A stretch of 39,490 bases of DNA from assembly GCA_016932835.1 (NCBI GenBank), contig JAFGCD010000124.1, forward strand, positions 1 to 39,490. Direction: 5' to 3'. Source of the stretch: Sedimentisphaerales bacterium (GTDB taxonomy: Bacteria; Planctomycetota; Phycisphaerae; Sedimentisphaerales; Anaerobacaceae). Of this stretch, positions 16,202 through 25,121 are shown one piece after another. The notes under the pieces are model-generated. The model saw only the letters and a list, made by a program, of their open reading frames with translations, was not told the origin of the DNA and ran no database searches. Both the position numbers and the translations under genes were made by a program. How positions within the stretch are numbered: the first letter of the stretch is position 1; each line of letters begins with the position of its first letter.

Positions 16202-17776
16202 ATGAAGCACCACACAATTATTTTCCAGCCTGAGGGGAGGGAGATATCAATTCACTCCGGGGCTACCCTGGTCGAAGCGGCGGGGCAGGCCGGGATTGTA
16301 CTCAATACCACCTGCGGAGGAACGGGCACCTGCAAAAAGTGCATGGTTATAGTTGAACCGGGCGGGGAGGCGGTTCTGGCGTGCCAGTACCGGGTTGAGT
16401 CGGATCTTACGGTTACGGTTCCTGTTGAATCTCGTTTCTTCGAGCAAAAAATTCTCAAGCACGGGGTTGAATCCGAAATCGATGTTCGGCCGAACGTCTT
16501 TCGGAAATATACCGCCGGCAATGCGGATAAGCGGATATTCGGCGTGGCTGTCGATATCGGCACGACTACGGTGGTCGCCAAACTCGTTGATATGGCCGAA
16601 GGCGATACAGTGAGCACAGCGGCGATGCTGAATCCGCAAACGAAGTACGGCGACGACGTTATCAGCAGAATCACGCACGGCTCGACGCCGGAAGGCCTGG
16701 CAGAGCTTAACAAGACCATTATCGACTGCATAAACTCCCTGACGAGCGAACTGTGCGAGCAAGCGAGTATCCAGCCGAGTGACATTTACGAGATGTGTAT
16801 CGTCGGCAATACGACGATGAACCATATCCTGCTGAAGCTGCCGGTCGAGCAGTTGGGCCGCGCCCCGTACGAGGCCTGGTCGGTGGATGCTCGCGATGTC
16901 GAGCCAAAGAGCCTCGGCCTTAATATGAATGGGGGGGGCAATGCGCACACGGTCGAGAATATAGCGGGATTCGTCGGCTCCGATACGGTGGCGGTGGGGC
17001 TTTCGGTGGATATCGCTTCGGCGGTCGAGATGACGCTCGTGGTGGATATCGGGACCAACGGCGAGCTTATCTTGGGGACGAAAGATAAGCTGTATTCTGC
17101 GAGCTGCGCGGCGGGGCCGGCGCTGGAAGGCGCGCGAATCAGGCAGGGGGGCAGGGCTGGCGCCGGGGCGATCGAAGCGGTTGTAATCAGCGGTGACGAT
17201 ATCGATGTCGATGTCATCGGCGGCGGCCCTGCCCCTGCGCGGTCGATATGCGGGTCGGGCTTGATTGACGCGATAGCGGTAATGCTTGAATTGGGCGTTA
17301 TCGACGGAACGGGACGATTCGCAGAGGCCGGGAAGCTCTCAGGCGGTATCGCGGCGCGCTTGACAGAAATCGACGGCCAGCCGGCTTTTGTGCTTACCGA
17401 GGGCGATAGGCCGGTTGCAATAACACAGAAAGATGTCCGCGAGGCACAGTTGGCCAAGGCGGCGATTCGCGCGGGGATAAAGCTGCTGCAGAAGAAGCTC
17501 GGGATCGAAGACGGCGACATTCGGCGGATTTACCTGGCAGGGGCGTTCGGCAACTATATCAAGCCGGGCAACGCCGCGAGGATCGGGCTGCTTCCCGATG
17601 TTCCCGTCGATAGAATCCGCTCGATAGGCAACGCGGCGGCTATCGGGGCACAGATGGCGCTGATAAGCAACCAGAGCAGGGCAGCCGCGGCCAAACTCGC
17701 AAAGGCAATCGAGTACGTAGAAATCGCCCATGAGGCCGATTTCCAGGATGTTTACGCCGACTGCATCTGCTTTTGA
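16202..17776 (+). CDS. RACo/RamA-type corrinoid activation protein ([2Fe-2S] + ASKHA domain)
   Basis: A 524-residue protein with an N-terminal plant-type [2Fe-2S] domain, cysteines C38, C44, C47 and C61 (CGGTGTCKKC and ACQ), followed from about 113 by the DUF4445 actin-like ATPase region (FGVAVDIGTTTVVAKLVD; VVDIGTNGELILG; ARSICGSGLIDA; LAGAFGNYIKPGNA). This is the architecture of reductive activators that use ATP to return inactive Co(II) corrinoid to Co(I) in methyltransferase systems and the Wood-Ljungdahl pathway. No corrinoid protein or methyltransferase lies in the window, so its partner is elsewhere. SD weak; a hairpin lies just upstream. The family is secure; the physiological partner is unknown. 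Confidence 0.9.
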   Translation: MKHHTIIFQPEGREISIHSGATLVEAAGQAGIVLNTTCGGTGTCKKCMVIVEPGGEAVLACQYRVESDLTVTVPVESRFFEQKILKHGVESEIDVRPNVFRKYTAGNADKRIFGVAVDIGTTTVVAKLVDMAEGDTVSTAAMLNPQTKYGDDVISRITHGSTPEGLAELNKTIIDCINSLTSELCEQASIQPSDIYEMCIVGNTTMNHILLKLPVEQLGRAPYEAWSVDARDVEPKSLGLNMNGGGNAHTVENIAGFVGSDTVAVGLSVDIASAVEMTLVVDIGTNGELILGTKDKLYSASCAAGPALEGARIRQGGRAGAGAIEAVVISGDDIDVDVIGGGPAPARSICGSGLIDAIAVMLELGVIDGTGRFAEAGKLSGGIAARLTEIDGQPAFVLTEGDRPVAITQKDVREAQLAKAAIRAGIKLLQKKLGIEDGDIRRIYLAGAFGNYIKPGNAARIGLLPDVPVDRIRSIGNAAAIGAQMALISNQSRAAAAKLAKAIEYVEIAHEADFQDVYADCICF

Positions 17777-17866
17777 ACCAGGCAAGATCAAGTGGTTGGA
17801 AGTTATCCTTCGCGGTTTTTAGATGTTGTAAATGAAGAAAGAAATACAGTCACCGGAGACTTTCTT

Positions 17867-19513
17867 ATGTCGAAGAAAAGGGGTTTTACATTGTTCACTT
17901 TCTGGCTGGCGTTCGTTCTGGTCATGCCCGTGGGGCCGGTGGTCGGCGGGCCCAATCGGATTCAGAAGGGAGAGATGGCCGGATACCTGCTCGTTCCTCA
18001 CGGCAGGGTCGCAGAGACGTATAACGCCGGTTTCTCGATGTATGTAGCAGCGTGGCCTTTGTTGCAGGAATATCCGGGGAATCGTTTTCAAACAGGTCTG
18101 TTCGGTACCTGGATGCACGCTCAGTATGACGGGCCTGCGCCTAAGAAAGCGTATTCCGATATCGAGGGCGGGCTGGGGTGGTGGCGTGACACGCGGTTTG
18201 CCACGGAAACGCCGAAGTTTATTATGGGCGGTGTTGCGCGGGACTTCGTGGCATGGGCCAACGGCCCCGGGGCCGGAAAGGGAAGGGACTGGAATAAACC
18301 AAGCGGCAAATACGGCGTGGCACAACTCAGTCCGTGGCTGCTGTGGCCGCCCGACGGGCTGAATTTGAAACAAGGCACCTGCGGCGAACTGTTCGGCTAC
18401 GGGTATCTGTCGCTTCCGCTGACCACATCCAAATCGAGTACGTCAGGGAAAAATGTTCCTACCGGAAATAACTGCTGGACCTTGTTTGTGAACTCTGGCA
18501 ACTTCAAAGGCCCGGTTGCTTTCTTCACCCCTTATTTCTGGTCCCGCGCGACGGTGGACGATCCTAACCTGGCCGGCATGTTTCTGGATAGCCGTCCGGG
18601 CGGGCCAAACAGGGCTTTGCAAATGGAAACGCAGTATATCCCCAGCGTCCAGTCCGTTGACGAGAAGGGCCGGACCTACGCCCGAATAGCCCCAACCTCT
18701 TTCCCCCAAGGGCCTCATGGTGATTCGGCGGTAGTTCACCGCGTTACCGCCTATAACAAGAAGGCGCTCTGGAATGCCGTACAGGTCTGGTTTGAGGGAG
18801 GGGTCCCGGCCACCGGAGCGATCAATCCTATCGGGGCCGCTGTGCATAGCTTTCCCGGACGAGGCGGGGCAACCTGGAAAATCTACACGCCTTCAGTACC
18901 CAAAGATGAAAAGGCGCCTGTTGCCTGGGATTTATTTGCGAGTTCCATGGCGATCGATTCGATTACCTACGGGTTCCGATGGAACGATCAACTGGTTATG
19001 AAAAAAGACACCAAGGGCGGCTCGCTGGTGACGCTCCCCGAATACTATCGTCTGGTGAATGAGAATGGAGTAAAGCCGCAGTGGGTTGCGGTACAGCCCG
19101 AAGACGTTCCGACCGAGACAGGACTGGCGGATGTTCGCTTTAGTCGGCCCACCGGGAGCCCCTCCGAACCCTACGTTACTCCCGATGATCCGGATAGCTG
19201 TTGGAAGAAACCAGGTCCTGTGGCGGGACCTTTTCAGGCGCATCCGGGAGACGGCAGCGTGGTGACGTACTACTGGTATCGATTCGCCGACCAGCCTGCA
19301 TTGCTCAACGCGGATTTAACGGATAAAGAGCGCCAGCGTCTGCAGTCGCGGGTGGAAAAACTGCATCGCAACTGGACAAAAGACCGCGACTATCTGCCGC
19401 CGCCGACGATTGGAAAACTGGCGGATATTGACCCTGCCTTGATTGTAAGGCCGCCGCGTGGCCTGGAAGTCGGGTATGTCCCCATCGCAACACGACAGGC
19501 AGCGGAAGAATAG
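17867..19513 (+). CDS. Large secreted protein of unknown function
   Basis: A 548-residue protein, not recognised. The ATG at 17867 has GGAG eight bases upstream; a longer in-frame start at 17792 lacks this. Residues 1-28 are a hydrophobic export signal containing KKRGFTLFTFWLAFVLVM, which superficially mimics a prepilin leader (G-F-T-L) but lacks the glutamate at +5. The mature part is rich in Trp, Tyr, Pro and Gly (LSPWLLWPPDGLNLKQG; YTPSVPKDEKAPVAWDLFA), typical of beta-rich extracellular proteins. No catalytic motif was identified. It stands alone between the RACo-like gene and the pseudopilin-like gene. A polysaccharide-related or surface role is plausible but unproven. Confidence 0.7.
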   Translation: MSKKRGFTLFTFWLAFVLVMPVGPVVGGPNRIQKGEMAGYLLVPHGRVAETYNAGFSMYVAAWPLLQEYPGNRFQTGLFGTWMHAQYDGPAPKKAYSDIEGGLGWWRDTRFATETPKFIMGGVARDFVAWANGPGAGKGRDWNKPSGKYGVAQLSPWLLWPPDGLNLKQGTCGELFGYGYLSLPLTTSKSSTSGKNVPTGNNCWTLFVNSGNFKGPVAFFTPYFWSRATVDDPNLAGMFLDSRPGGPNRALQMETQYIPSVQSVDEKGRTYARIAPTSFPQGPHGDSAVVHRVTAYNKKALWNAVQVWFEGGVPATGAINPIGAAVHSFPGRGGATWKIYTPSVPKDEKAPVAWDLFASSMAIDSITYGFRWNDQLVMKKDTKGGSLVTLPEYYRLVNENGVKPQWVAVQPEDVPTETGLADVRFSRPTGSPSEPYVTPDDPDSCWKKPGPVAGPFQAHPGDGSVVTYYWYRFADQPALLNADLTDKERQRLQSRVEKLHRNWTKDRDYLPPPTIGKLADIDPALIVRPPRGLEVGYVPIATRQAAEE

Positions 19514-19644
19514 GTCAGGTTCGGTGCAATGTCGCCGGCAGCGGCGGCTACGTAGGGTTAGGCTGTAGAGGGAAATCTGGTAGCCTGCTCCGGCAATTAT
19601 GGCTTTTGGGCTGAGAAAGCCGGGATGTTTTCGGCAGTTTGTGC

Positions 19645-19673
19645 TTGACAACGGGGGATTTGTCGCTTAGGCT
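19645..19673 (+). promoter_or_regulatory. Sigma70-type promoter for pseudopilin-like gene
   Basis: TTGACA (19645-19650), 17-base spacer, TAGGCT (19668-19673). The -35 is exact. It leaves a leader of about 140 bases before the ATG at 19823; I see no other element in the 309 bp gene-free stretch 19514-19822. Confidence 0.6.
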
Positions 19674-19822
19674 ATTGCTGTGATTCGAGGCATGGTGATG
19701 AAGATGCCCGATATTGTGCATTTTTCGGCATTTTTCCCGCCATGCATTGATACTCGCTAAAGGACTATTCGTAAGGACGGTTTCGCAGGACTGTGCGAGG
19801 CTATCGACAGGAGGTCGGCGAG

Positions 19823-20221
19823 ATGAAAAGGTTCAGGGTCAAAGAGCTACTGGTCATAATAGCCGTTATTACCGTTGTTACGGCGGCGGGGGCGTCGCTG
19901 CTTCGGAGCAATATCGATGCGGCGAAGTGGTCGGAGGGCAGGGCTATCGCAGGTACGCTGGCGCGGGCGATGCGAACTTACGTAGCAGCCAACGGCATTT
20001 CCTCAGAAACTAACCCAACTCTCGCGGAACTCGGTATCGAAGCCGACGAACTGGACGGCACATATTTCACGGGCGGAGAGTCCGGCAGGGGTGATTTTTC
20101 ATGGGTAGTAATAAGCTGCGATCCGCTGGACTACCTCATCACCGTCAAGGCCCCGCCCGAAATCCGAACGCCATCAAGAATGACGCTCAATGCTTCCGGA
20201 AACTGGGGCGTGATACACTGA
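19823..20221 (+). CDS. Pseudopilin-like protein with altered processing site
   Basis: A 132-residue protein; the ATG at 19823 has AGGAGGT seven bases upstream, an excellent SD. The N-terminus RFRVKELLVIIAVITVV matches the type IV pilin/pseudopilin pattern GFTLIELLVVIAI, with the +5 glutamate and the long hydrophobic helix kept, but the glycine at the peptidase site is arginine. Residues 30-60 (AKWSEGRAIAGTLARAMRTYVA) continue the pilin helix, and the rest resembles the GspG/GspH globular part. The altered site suggests it may not be cut by the prepilin peptidase, leaving a membrane-anchored helix. It is alone, not in a pilus operon. Confident as a gene, moderate as a pseudopilin. Confidence 0.75.
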   Translation: MKRFRVKELLVIIAVITVVTAAGASLLRSNIDAAKWSEGRAIAGTLARAMRTYVAANGISSETNPTLAELGIEADELDGTYFTGGESGRGDFSWVVISCDPLDYLITVKAPPEIRTPSRMTLNASGNWGVIH

Positions 20222-20276
20222 AATTTCCTTGGGTAAAAACGATCGAGAGAGAGCTGCTCTCGCGTGGGACATATCT

Positions 20277-21251
20277 TCAGGCAGTACAGGTGAAAAGATA
20301 TACGATGTAGGCGACGTAGGCAGCAACAAGAACGGCTCCTGCGATCCTGCCTATTGTCTTTCGGCCTGCTACTGCGAGGATAGCGAAGGCTGCGGAGACA
20401 CCTATCATAATCCAGTAATCCGCTCCGCCTGCAAATCTCCGGTCCACGGTGAATGGGCGAACGGCGCCGGCCGCTCCTGTTACCAGGAGGGTGTTGAAGA
20501 TATTCGAGCCGACAAGATTGCCGACTGATATATCGTGCTGGCCCTTGAGGGTGGCCACAACGCAGGTCACCAATTCAGGCAACGAGGTGCCGAATGCAAT
20601 TACGGTCAGAGCGATTACACCTTCGCTGATCCCTATTGCTCTGCCGATGAATACGGCCCCTTCTACGGTAATCTTGGCGCCGCCGGCGAGCCCGACAAGG
20701 CCAATGGCGGCGAGGATAATACTCCTTGGAAGAGTTTGCGGGGCGCTGCCGGGATCGGCCTGGGGCACCTCGATGCCGGCGTCCGGTCCTTCGCGCCGCG
20801 CTATGCGAATCGTAATTATTATCAGGCCTGCAAAGACAGCGAGCAGAGCGACACTCTCGATCCTTGACAGGCATGCGTTGCGCATCATGGGCCATAGCAG
20901 CAGGGCAACGAGGAGCATGGCGGGCACCTCACGCATGAGTGTTTTTTTCCTGACGACCAAAGGCCGAATTATGGCAATGAGCCCGCCTACAAGGGCAAGG
21001 TTGGCGATATTCGAGCCAAAGACGTTACCTACGGCCAAATCGCCGCCCCCTGTTCCTTGCAGTACTCCGGCGATGCTGGCTGCGGCCTCAGGGGCACTTG
21101 TGCCCATTGCAACGACTGTCAGGCCTATGATCAGGGGGCTGATTCCAAGACGGCGAGCCAAACCAACGGCTCCGGCAACGAGCAGCTCGGCACATTTCCA
21201 GAGTATGACCAAACCGGCTGCGAGGTATGTCAGATGAAGGGCTAAATCCAT
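20277..21251 (-). CDS. CaCA-family calcium/sodium antiporter
   Basis: A 324-residue membrane protein of the YrbG/Na+-Ca2+ exchanger type, with ten or so transmembrane segments in two inverted halves. The two alpha repeats are clear: AMGTSAPEAAASI at about 48-60 followed by VGNVFGSNIANL, and AFGTSLPELVTC at about 219-230 followed by VGNLVGSNIFNTL; the acidic residues in each bind cation. A hydrophilic loop (about 152-176) separates the halves. It converges on the pseudopilin-like gene with 55 bp between. Its own promoter is on the minus strand at 21299-21327. The exact ion pair is not readable. Confidence 0.93.
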   Translation of the reverse strand: MDLALHLTYLAAGLVILWKCAELLVAGAVGLARRLGISPLIIGLTVVAMGTSAPEAAASIAGVLQGTGGGDLAVGNVFGSNIANLALVGGLIAIIRPLVVRKKTLMREVPAMLLVALLLWPMMRNACLSRIESVALLAVFAGLIIITIRIARREGPDAGIEVPQADPGSAPQTLPRSIILAAIGLVGLAGGAKITVEGAVFIGRAIGISEGVIALTVIAFGTSLPELVTCVVATLKGQHDISVGNLVGSNIFNTLLVTGAAGAVRPFTVDRRFAGGADYWIMIGVSAAFAILAVAGRKTIGRIAGAVLVAAYVAYIVYLFTCTA

Positions 21252-21298
21252 ATCGGTCCGACGTCAGAATCAAATACACTGCGAACAACGCTGGGGAG

Positions 21299-21327
21299 AT
21301 TATAACGTCGGCGCTCGGTATTGCTAA
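21299..21327 (-). promoter_or_regulatory. Promoter for the CaCA antiporter
   Basis: Minus strand: TTAGCA (21327-21322), 17-base spacer, TATAAT (21304-21299), about 48 bases upstream of the ATG. The -10 is an exact consensus. Confidence 0.55.
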
Positions 21328-21412
21328 CGAAAAAAACCGACTCATAAACGGCTGTTTTGTAGATGTTTTCATGTTTTTCAGGAAATGCCACGGCGAATGT
21401 GCCGGCGAGTTA

Positions 21413-21441
21413 TTGAAATTCAGACGTAGTTGTGCTATTAT
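21413..21441 (+). promoter_or_regulatory. Promoter for uORF and metallophosphoesterase
   Basis: TTGAAA (21413-21418), 17-base spacer, TATTAT (21436-21441). Both boxes are one or two mismatches from consensus. It serves the uORF at 21477 and the gene at 21578. Confidence 0.65.
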
Positions 21442-21476
21442 ATAAGCAGGATTTCTTGTGTTGGATGGAAGGGATT

Positions 21477-21581
21477 ATGTCTTTTAGGCATGTAGTTGGG
21501 AAATCTCAGCGTATGTCACTTCCGCTGTTTTGGATTAATTCCCGAGTTTTCTCACACACGCTGATGATTTGGTACATATGA
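21477..21581 (+). CDS. 34-codon upstream ORF overlapping the metallophosphoesterase start
   Basis: ATG at 21477 preceded by GGAAGGG, TGA at 21579-21581. The product begins MSFRHVVGKSQRMSLPLFW and is moderately hydrophobic at its C-terminus. Its stop codon overlaps the ATG of the metallophosphoesterase (ATGA), and that gene has no SD of its own, the usual picture of translational coupling or a regulatory leader peptide. The SD-start spacing is short (three to four bases), so translation is plausible rather than certain. Confidence 0.4.
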   Translation: MSFRHVVGKSQRMSLPLFWINSRVFSHTLMIWYI

Positions 21582-23509
21582 AATCGCACCGGATACTATA
21601 TGCTCTGGCATTTCTTTCGGCCATCGGCGGCATGGCAAGAGCCGAAAGTTTTTGTTTCGTAGTGGCCGGTGACACCCAAAGCGGACAGACGTATGTCGAT
21701 GAGATCGTCCAGGCAACAATTGACGAAGGGGCGGATTTCATACTCATCTGCGGCGATCTGACCAATTCAGGCTCTGTGTATGAATTACAGCAATGGCTCG
21801 ACAAAATGCAGCCGCTTTACGATGCCGGTATCGGAGTATATCCGGTTCGCGGCAATCATGAAAGTTTCGAATTCAACGTACCCAAGTCCAATTGGGACAG
21901 TGTTTTTTCCGGCATCTATGCTCTTCCCGGCAACGGTCCGAACGGCGAGGAGAATGTGACCTATTCATTCACACACAAGACCGCTCTTGTTGTAGGATTA
22001 GACCAGTTTGTCAAGCCATATCGCAATAATATAGACTGGCTCGAAGAGCAATTCGCCCTGAACGAGCAGCCTCACGTTTTTGTGTTCGGGCATACCTCGG
22101 CATTTAATATTTATCACGCCGACGCTATTGCGCTCTTTGCGGAAGAGCGAAACATTTTCATAAATGATATTCTGGCGGAAAACGGGCGTGTGTATTTCTG
22201 CGGTCATGATCATTTTTATGACCATATCCGGCTCGACAACGGTGACGGCGAGACAAATAACGATCTGCATCAGTTTCTTCTCAACAGCGATTCAAAGACG
22301 TACGAAGACTGGCAGTATTACGGCGACATGGGCATATGGGAGCCTGTACGCATAGATCATCAGAAATGCGCAGGTTATATGTTAGTAGAGATCAACGACC
22401 TCGATGTAACGCTTACATGGAAATATAGAACAAGTATGTCTCCACTGGAGGACGGCCTTTACGAAGCAAGCGATATTTTCGAATACACGGCGATCGATAC
22501 AAATGCACCCAGGGTAAATATTCCGGATCCTAATTTGGAATCAGCCGTTAACGAAACGCTGGGAATCACAGATGCCGACATGGACAACATCCTCGGTTTA
22601 ACATATCTTGACGCAAACTCACTGGGGATATCCGACCTTACCGGCCTGGAGTACGCAAATAATTTGAAGTTTTTATATCTAAGTAATAATTTCATCAGCA
22701 GGGCTTCCAGCCTGACACACCTTACAAACCTTGAAGAGCTGGACCTGAACAACAACCCATTGGACCGTAAATTCCATTGCCTGGATAAACCGGTGATAAT
22801 TCAGAAGAATCCGGGGATCGATATTCGATGTGCAGCCGTGCCCGATTATAATGATTATTGTGTGGCGGATTTTCCGGATCCGAACCTCAGGATCGCAGTC
22901 GAGAATGATCTCGGCAAATCTCCTGTTACTCTGCGTGATATGCAGGAATTGTTTGATCTTAGAAGCTCGGTCCGCGCAGGAATCACAAATCTCAGCGGTC
23001 TTGAGAATGCGACGCATGGTCTCTCCTACAACCTATTCGGCAATTCGATAGAAGATATATCCGTACTGTCGAATACTCCCACACTTGTAAGCCTCAACCT
23101 CTATGGCAACCGAATCACGGATATTTCCGCATTGTATAATTGTACGAATTTAATGACCCTCGGTCTGGGGAACAACCAAATAAGCAATATCTCCTCCTTG
23201 TCAAATATGGCCAACTTGGAATATGTAGAGTTACGGGGCAATCCTTTGAACACTCAATGTTATTGTACGGATATTCCGACGGTCTTCTCCAATAACATCG
23301 ATACCCTCGTTATTCTATACGATCCGAATCCAAATTCTCTGACTCAGGATTGCTCTACAAATTTTTGTGATTTTGCGGCGTTTGCATCGCATTGGCTCGA
23401 AGTCGGCTGTGACCAGGCCAACAACTGGTGCGTCGGTGCGGATATTGATCATATTGACGATGTGGATATCAGCGATTTGCAGGTATTAGCCGAGTATTGG
23501 CTGAATTAG
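21578..23509 (+). CDS. Secreted metallophosphoesterase with leucine-rich repeats and dockerin-like tail
   Basis: A 643-residue multidomain protein starting at the ATG at 21578 (a TTG nine bases upstream is less likely). Signal peptide about 1-21. The calcineurin-like phosphoesterase core carries the metal motifs in order: VVAGDTQSG, LICGDLTNSG, VRGNHESF, FGHTSAF and CGHDHFYDH. Residues about 310-400 and 430-570 are two internalin-like leucine-rich blocks (LTNLEELDLNNNPLD; LVSLNLYGNRITDISALYN). The C-terminus CDFAAFASHWLEVGC followed by GADIDHIDDVDISDLQVLAEYWLN resembles the Asp-rich dockerin-like repeats found at the ends of many Phycisphaerae secreted proteins. Probable extracellular phosphodiesterase or phosphatase; the substrate is unknown. 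Confidence 0.85.
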   Translation: MKSHRILYALAFLSAIGGMARAESFCFVVAGDTQSGQTYVDEIVQATIDEGADFILICGDLTNSGSVYELQQWLDKMQPLYDAGIGVYPVRGNHESFEFNVPKSNWDSVFSGIYALPGNGPNGEENVTYSFTHKTALVVGLDQFVKPYRNNIDWLEEQFALNEQPHVFVFGHTSAFNIYHADAIALFAEERNIFINDILAENGRVYFCGHDHFYDHIRLDNGDGETNNDLHQFLLNSDSKTYEDWQYYGDMGIWEPVRIDHQKCAGYMLVEINDLDVTLTWKYRTSMSPLEDGLYEASDIFEYTAIDTNAPRVNIPDPNLESAVNETLGITDADMDNILGLTYLDANSLGISDLTGLEYANNLKFLYLSNNFISRASSLTHLTNLEELDLNNNPLDRKFHCLDKPVIIQKNPGIDIRCAAVPDYNDYCVADFPDPNLRIAVENDLGKSPVTLRDMQELFDLRSSVRAGITNLSGLENATHGLSYNLFGNSIEDISVLSNTPTLVSLNLYGNRITDISALYNCTNLMTLGLGNNQISNISSLSNMANLEYVELRGNPLNTQCYCTDIPTVFSNNIDTLVILYDPNPNSLTQDCSTNFCDFAAFASHWLEVGCDQANNWCVGADIDHIDDVDISDLQVLAEYWLN

Positions 23510-23585
23510 ATTGTTTTACCAGTCGGCGCATTTCCCCGGCCGGGCGATACATTAAAGGCTGTGAGTCACGGAAGGCAGCGGTTGT

Positions 23586-24836
23586 TTAGTCTTTCATTTC
23601 TGCGACTATTAGTGTTGCGTTGTGGCCGCCGAAGCCGAGGGAGTTGCTCAGTGCTACTTTTACCTTTCGCTCCTGAGCGGTCAGGGGTACGTAATTCATC
23701 TTGAGGCCGCATTCGGGGTCCTGATTCTCAAGATTGATCGTGGGGGGGATTATTGAATTGTTTATGGTCTTGGTGCATACAATCAACTCAATAGCGCCGG
23801 TGGCTCCGAGGGAATGTCCGAGACAGCTTTTTGTCGAACTGACGGCCAATTCGTATGCGTGGTCGCCGAAAACGGTTCTTATGGCGGCGCTTTCGGCGAC
23901 GTCGTTGAGTGCGGTTCCTGTTCCGTGGGCGTTGATGTAATCGACCTGTTCAAGATTAAGGCCTGCGTCGGCGATTGCAAATTCCATCGCCTTGGCGGCG
24001 CCCAAGCCGTCCGGCGCGGGGGCTGTAATGTGACATGCATCGTCGGTAGCGGCGTATCCGAGGATTTCGGCGTATATTCTCGCTCGGCGTTTCTTTGCGT
24101 GTTCGAGCTCCTCGATTACGAGTATCCCGGCCCCCTCTGCGAGCACGAATCCGTCTCTATCCTTGTCGAAGGGTCGTGAAGCGGCCTTCGGGTCTTCGTT
24201 TCGGAGACTGAGCGATTTTGCCGAGCAGAACGATGCCAGGCCGATATGCGTAAGTGCGGCCTCGGTTCCGCCGGTCACCATTACGTCGCTTCTTCCGGCG
24301 ACGATATTACTGAAGGCCTCGCCGATAGCATGGTTTCCGGATGCACAGGCGCTGACTACGCCGATATTGGGCCCGCACAGGCCGAACTGTATGGCGATAT
24401 TGCCGCTGGCGGCATTGCCCATGAGCCTCGGCACACAGAAGGGCGAGACTTTCGGCGGAGTCCGGCTAAGGAGCTTCAGGTGCTGGTCCTCTATTTCTTT
24501 TATGCCGCCGATACCGCTTCCTACGATTGAACCGACTCTGAAAGGGTCCTCTTTGGCCATATCGAGTCCGCTGTCCCGGACGGCCTGTATGGCTGCGGCG
24601 ATTGCGAACTGGGTGAATCGGTCCATGCGTTTGCTGTCGCGATGGTCGATATACCGCGCCACATCGAAGTCCTTTATCTCACCCCCGAAGTGTACGGGGT
24701 AGAGGCTGGGGTCGAAGGCTTCGATGTTGGAAATGCCGCTGACACCGTTGCAGAGCGCAGAGAATACTCCGTCTGCGGACTCCCCCAAGGCGGTGATACA
24801 GCCCAGACCGGTTATGACAACTCGGCGTTTACTCAT
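23586..24836 (-). CDS. fabF: 3-oxoacyl-ACP synthase II
   Basis: Condensing enzyme of fatty acid elongation. The 416-residue protein has the active-site cysteine C164 in SACASGNHAIG and the two histidine motifs NAHGTGT and SCLGHSLGATG, plus the KSR/KAASRPFDKDRDG loop typical of KAS I/II. The length is normal. It begins 12 bp after acpP on the same strand, as in most fab clusters. The SD before the ATG is weak, so coupling to acpP is likely. Confidence 0.97.
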   Translation of the reverse strand: MSKRRVVITGLGCITALGESADGVFSALCNGVSGISNIEAFDPSLYPVHFGGEIKDFDVARYIDHRDSKRMDRFTQFAIAAAIQAVRDSGLDMAKEDPFRVGSIVGSGIGGIKEIEDQHLKLLSRTPPKVSPFCVPRLMGNAASGNIAIQFGLCGPNIGVVSACASGNHAIGEAFSNIVAGRSDVMVTGGTEAALTHIGLASFCSAKSLSLRNEDPKAASRPFDKDRDGFVLAEGAGILVIEELEHAKKRRARIYAEILGYAATDDACHITAPAPDGLGAAKAMEFAIADAGLNLEQVDYINAHGTGTALNDVAESAAIRTVFGDHAYELAVSSTKSCLGHSLGATGAIELIVCTKTINNSIIPPTINLENQDPECGLKMNYVPLTAQERKVKVALSNSLGFGGHNATLIVAEMKD

Positions 24837-24848
24837 GGGATATGTTCG

Positions 24849-25121
24849 CTACTCTTTGCCCTGAGACTTTGCTACTTTCGTGATATAGTCAATAGCTGCG
24901 CCGACGGTTTGAATTTTCTCAGCCTCCTCGTCCGGAATGCTCATGTCGAATTCATCTTCGAATTCCATTACGAGCTCGACGGTGTCAAGCGAATCCGCGT
25001 TGAGGTCGTTGATAAACGATGTTTCGCGGGAGATTTCTGCTTTATCCACGCCCATCTGCTCGCTGATAATATCAATGACTTTGTCTTTTATTGCCTGAAT
25101 GTCAACTTCATCAGCACTCAC
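24849..25121 (-). CDS. acpP: Acyl carrier protein
   Basis: A 90-residue acidic four-helix carrier. The phosphopantetheine attachment site is Ser44 in [18 protein letters not shown]. The start is a GTG at 25121 with AGGAGG seven bases upstream. It is slightly longer than E. coli AcpP (78), with extra residues at both ends. It carries growing acyl chains between FabD, FabH, FabF and FabG, and its prosthetic group derives from the pantothenate made by PanC/PanD. Confidence 0.97.
   Translation of the reverse strand: MSADEVDIQAIKDKVIDIISEQMGVDKAEISRETSFINDLNADSLDTVELVMEFEDEFDMSIPDEEAEKIQTVGAAIDYITKVAKSQGKE

Noticed and set aside
20244-20262. Hairpin CGAGAG-agagctg-CTCTCG between convergent genes
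   Set aside because: Weak stem with no T-run on either strand; a terminator call is not supported.
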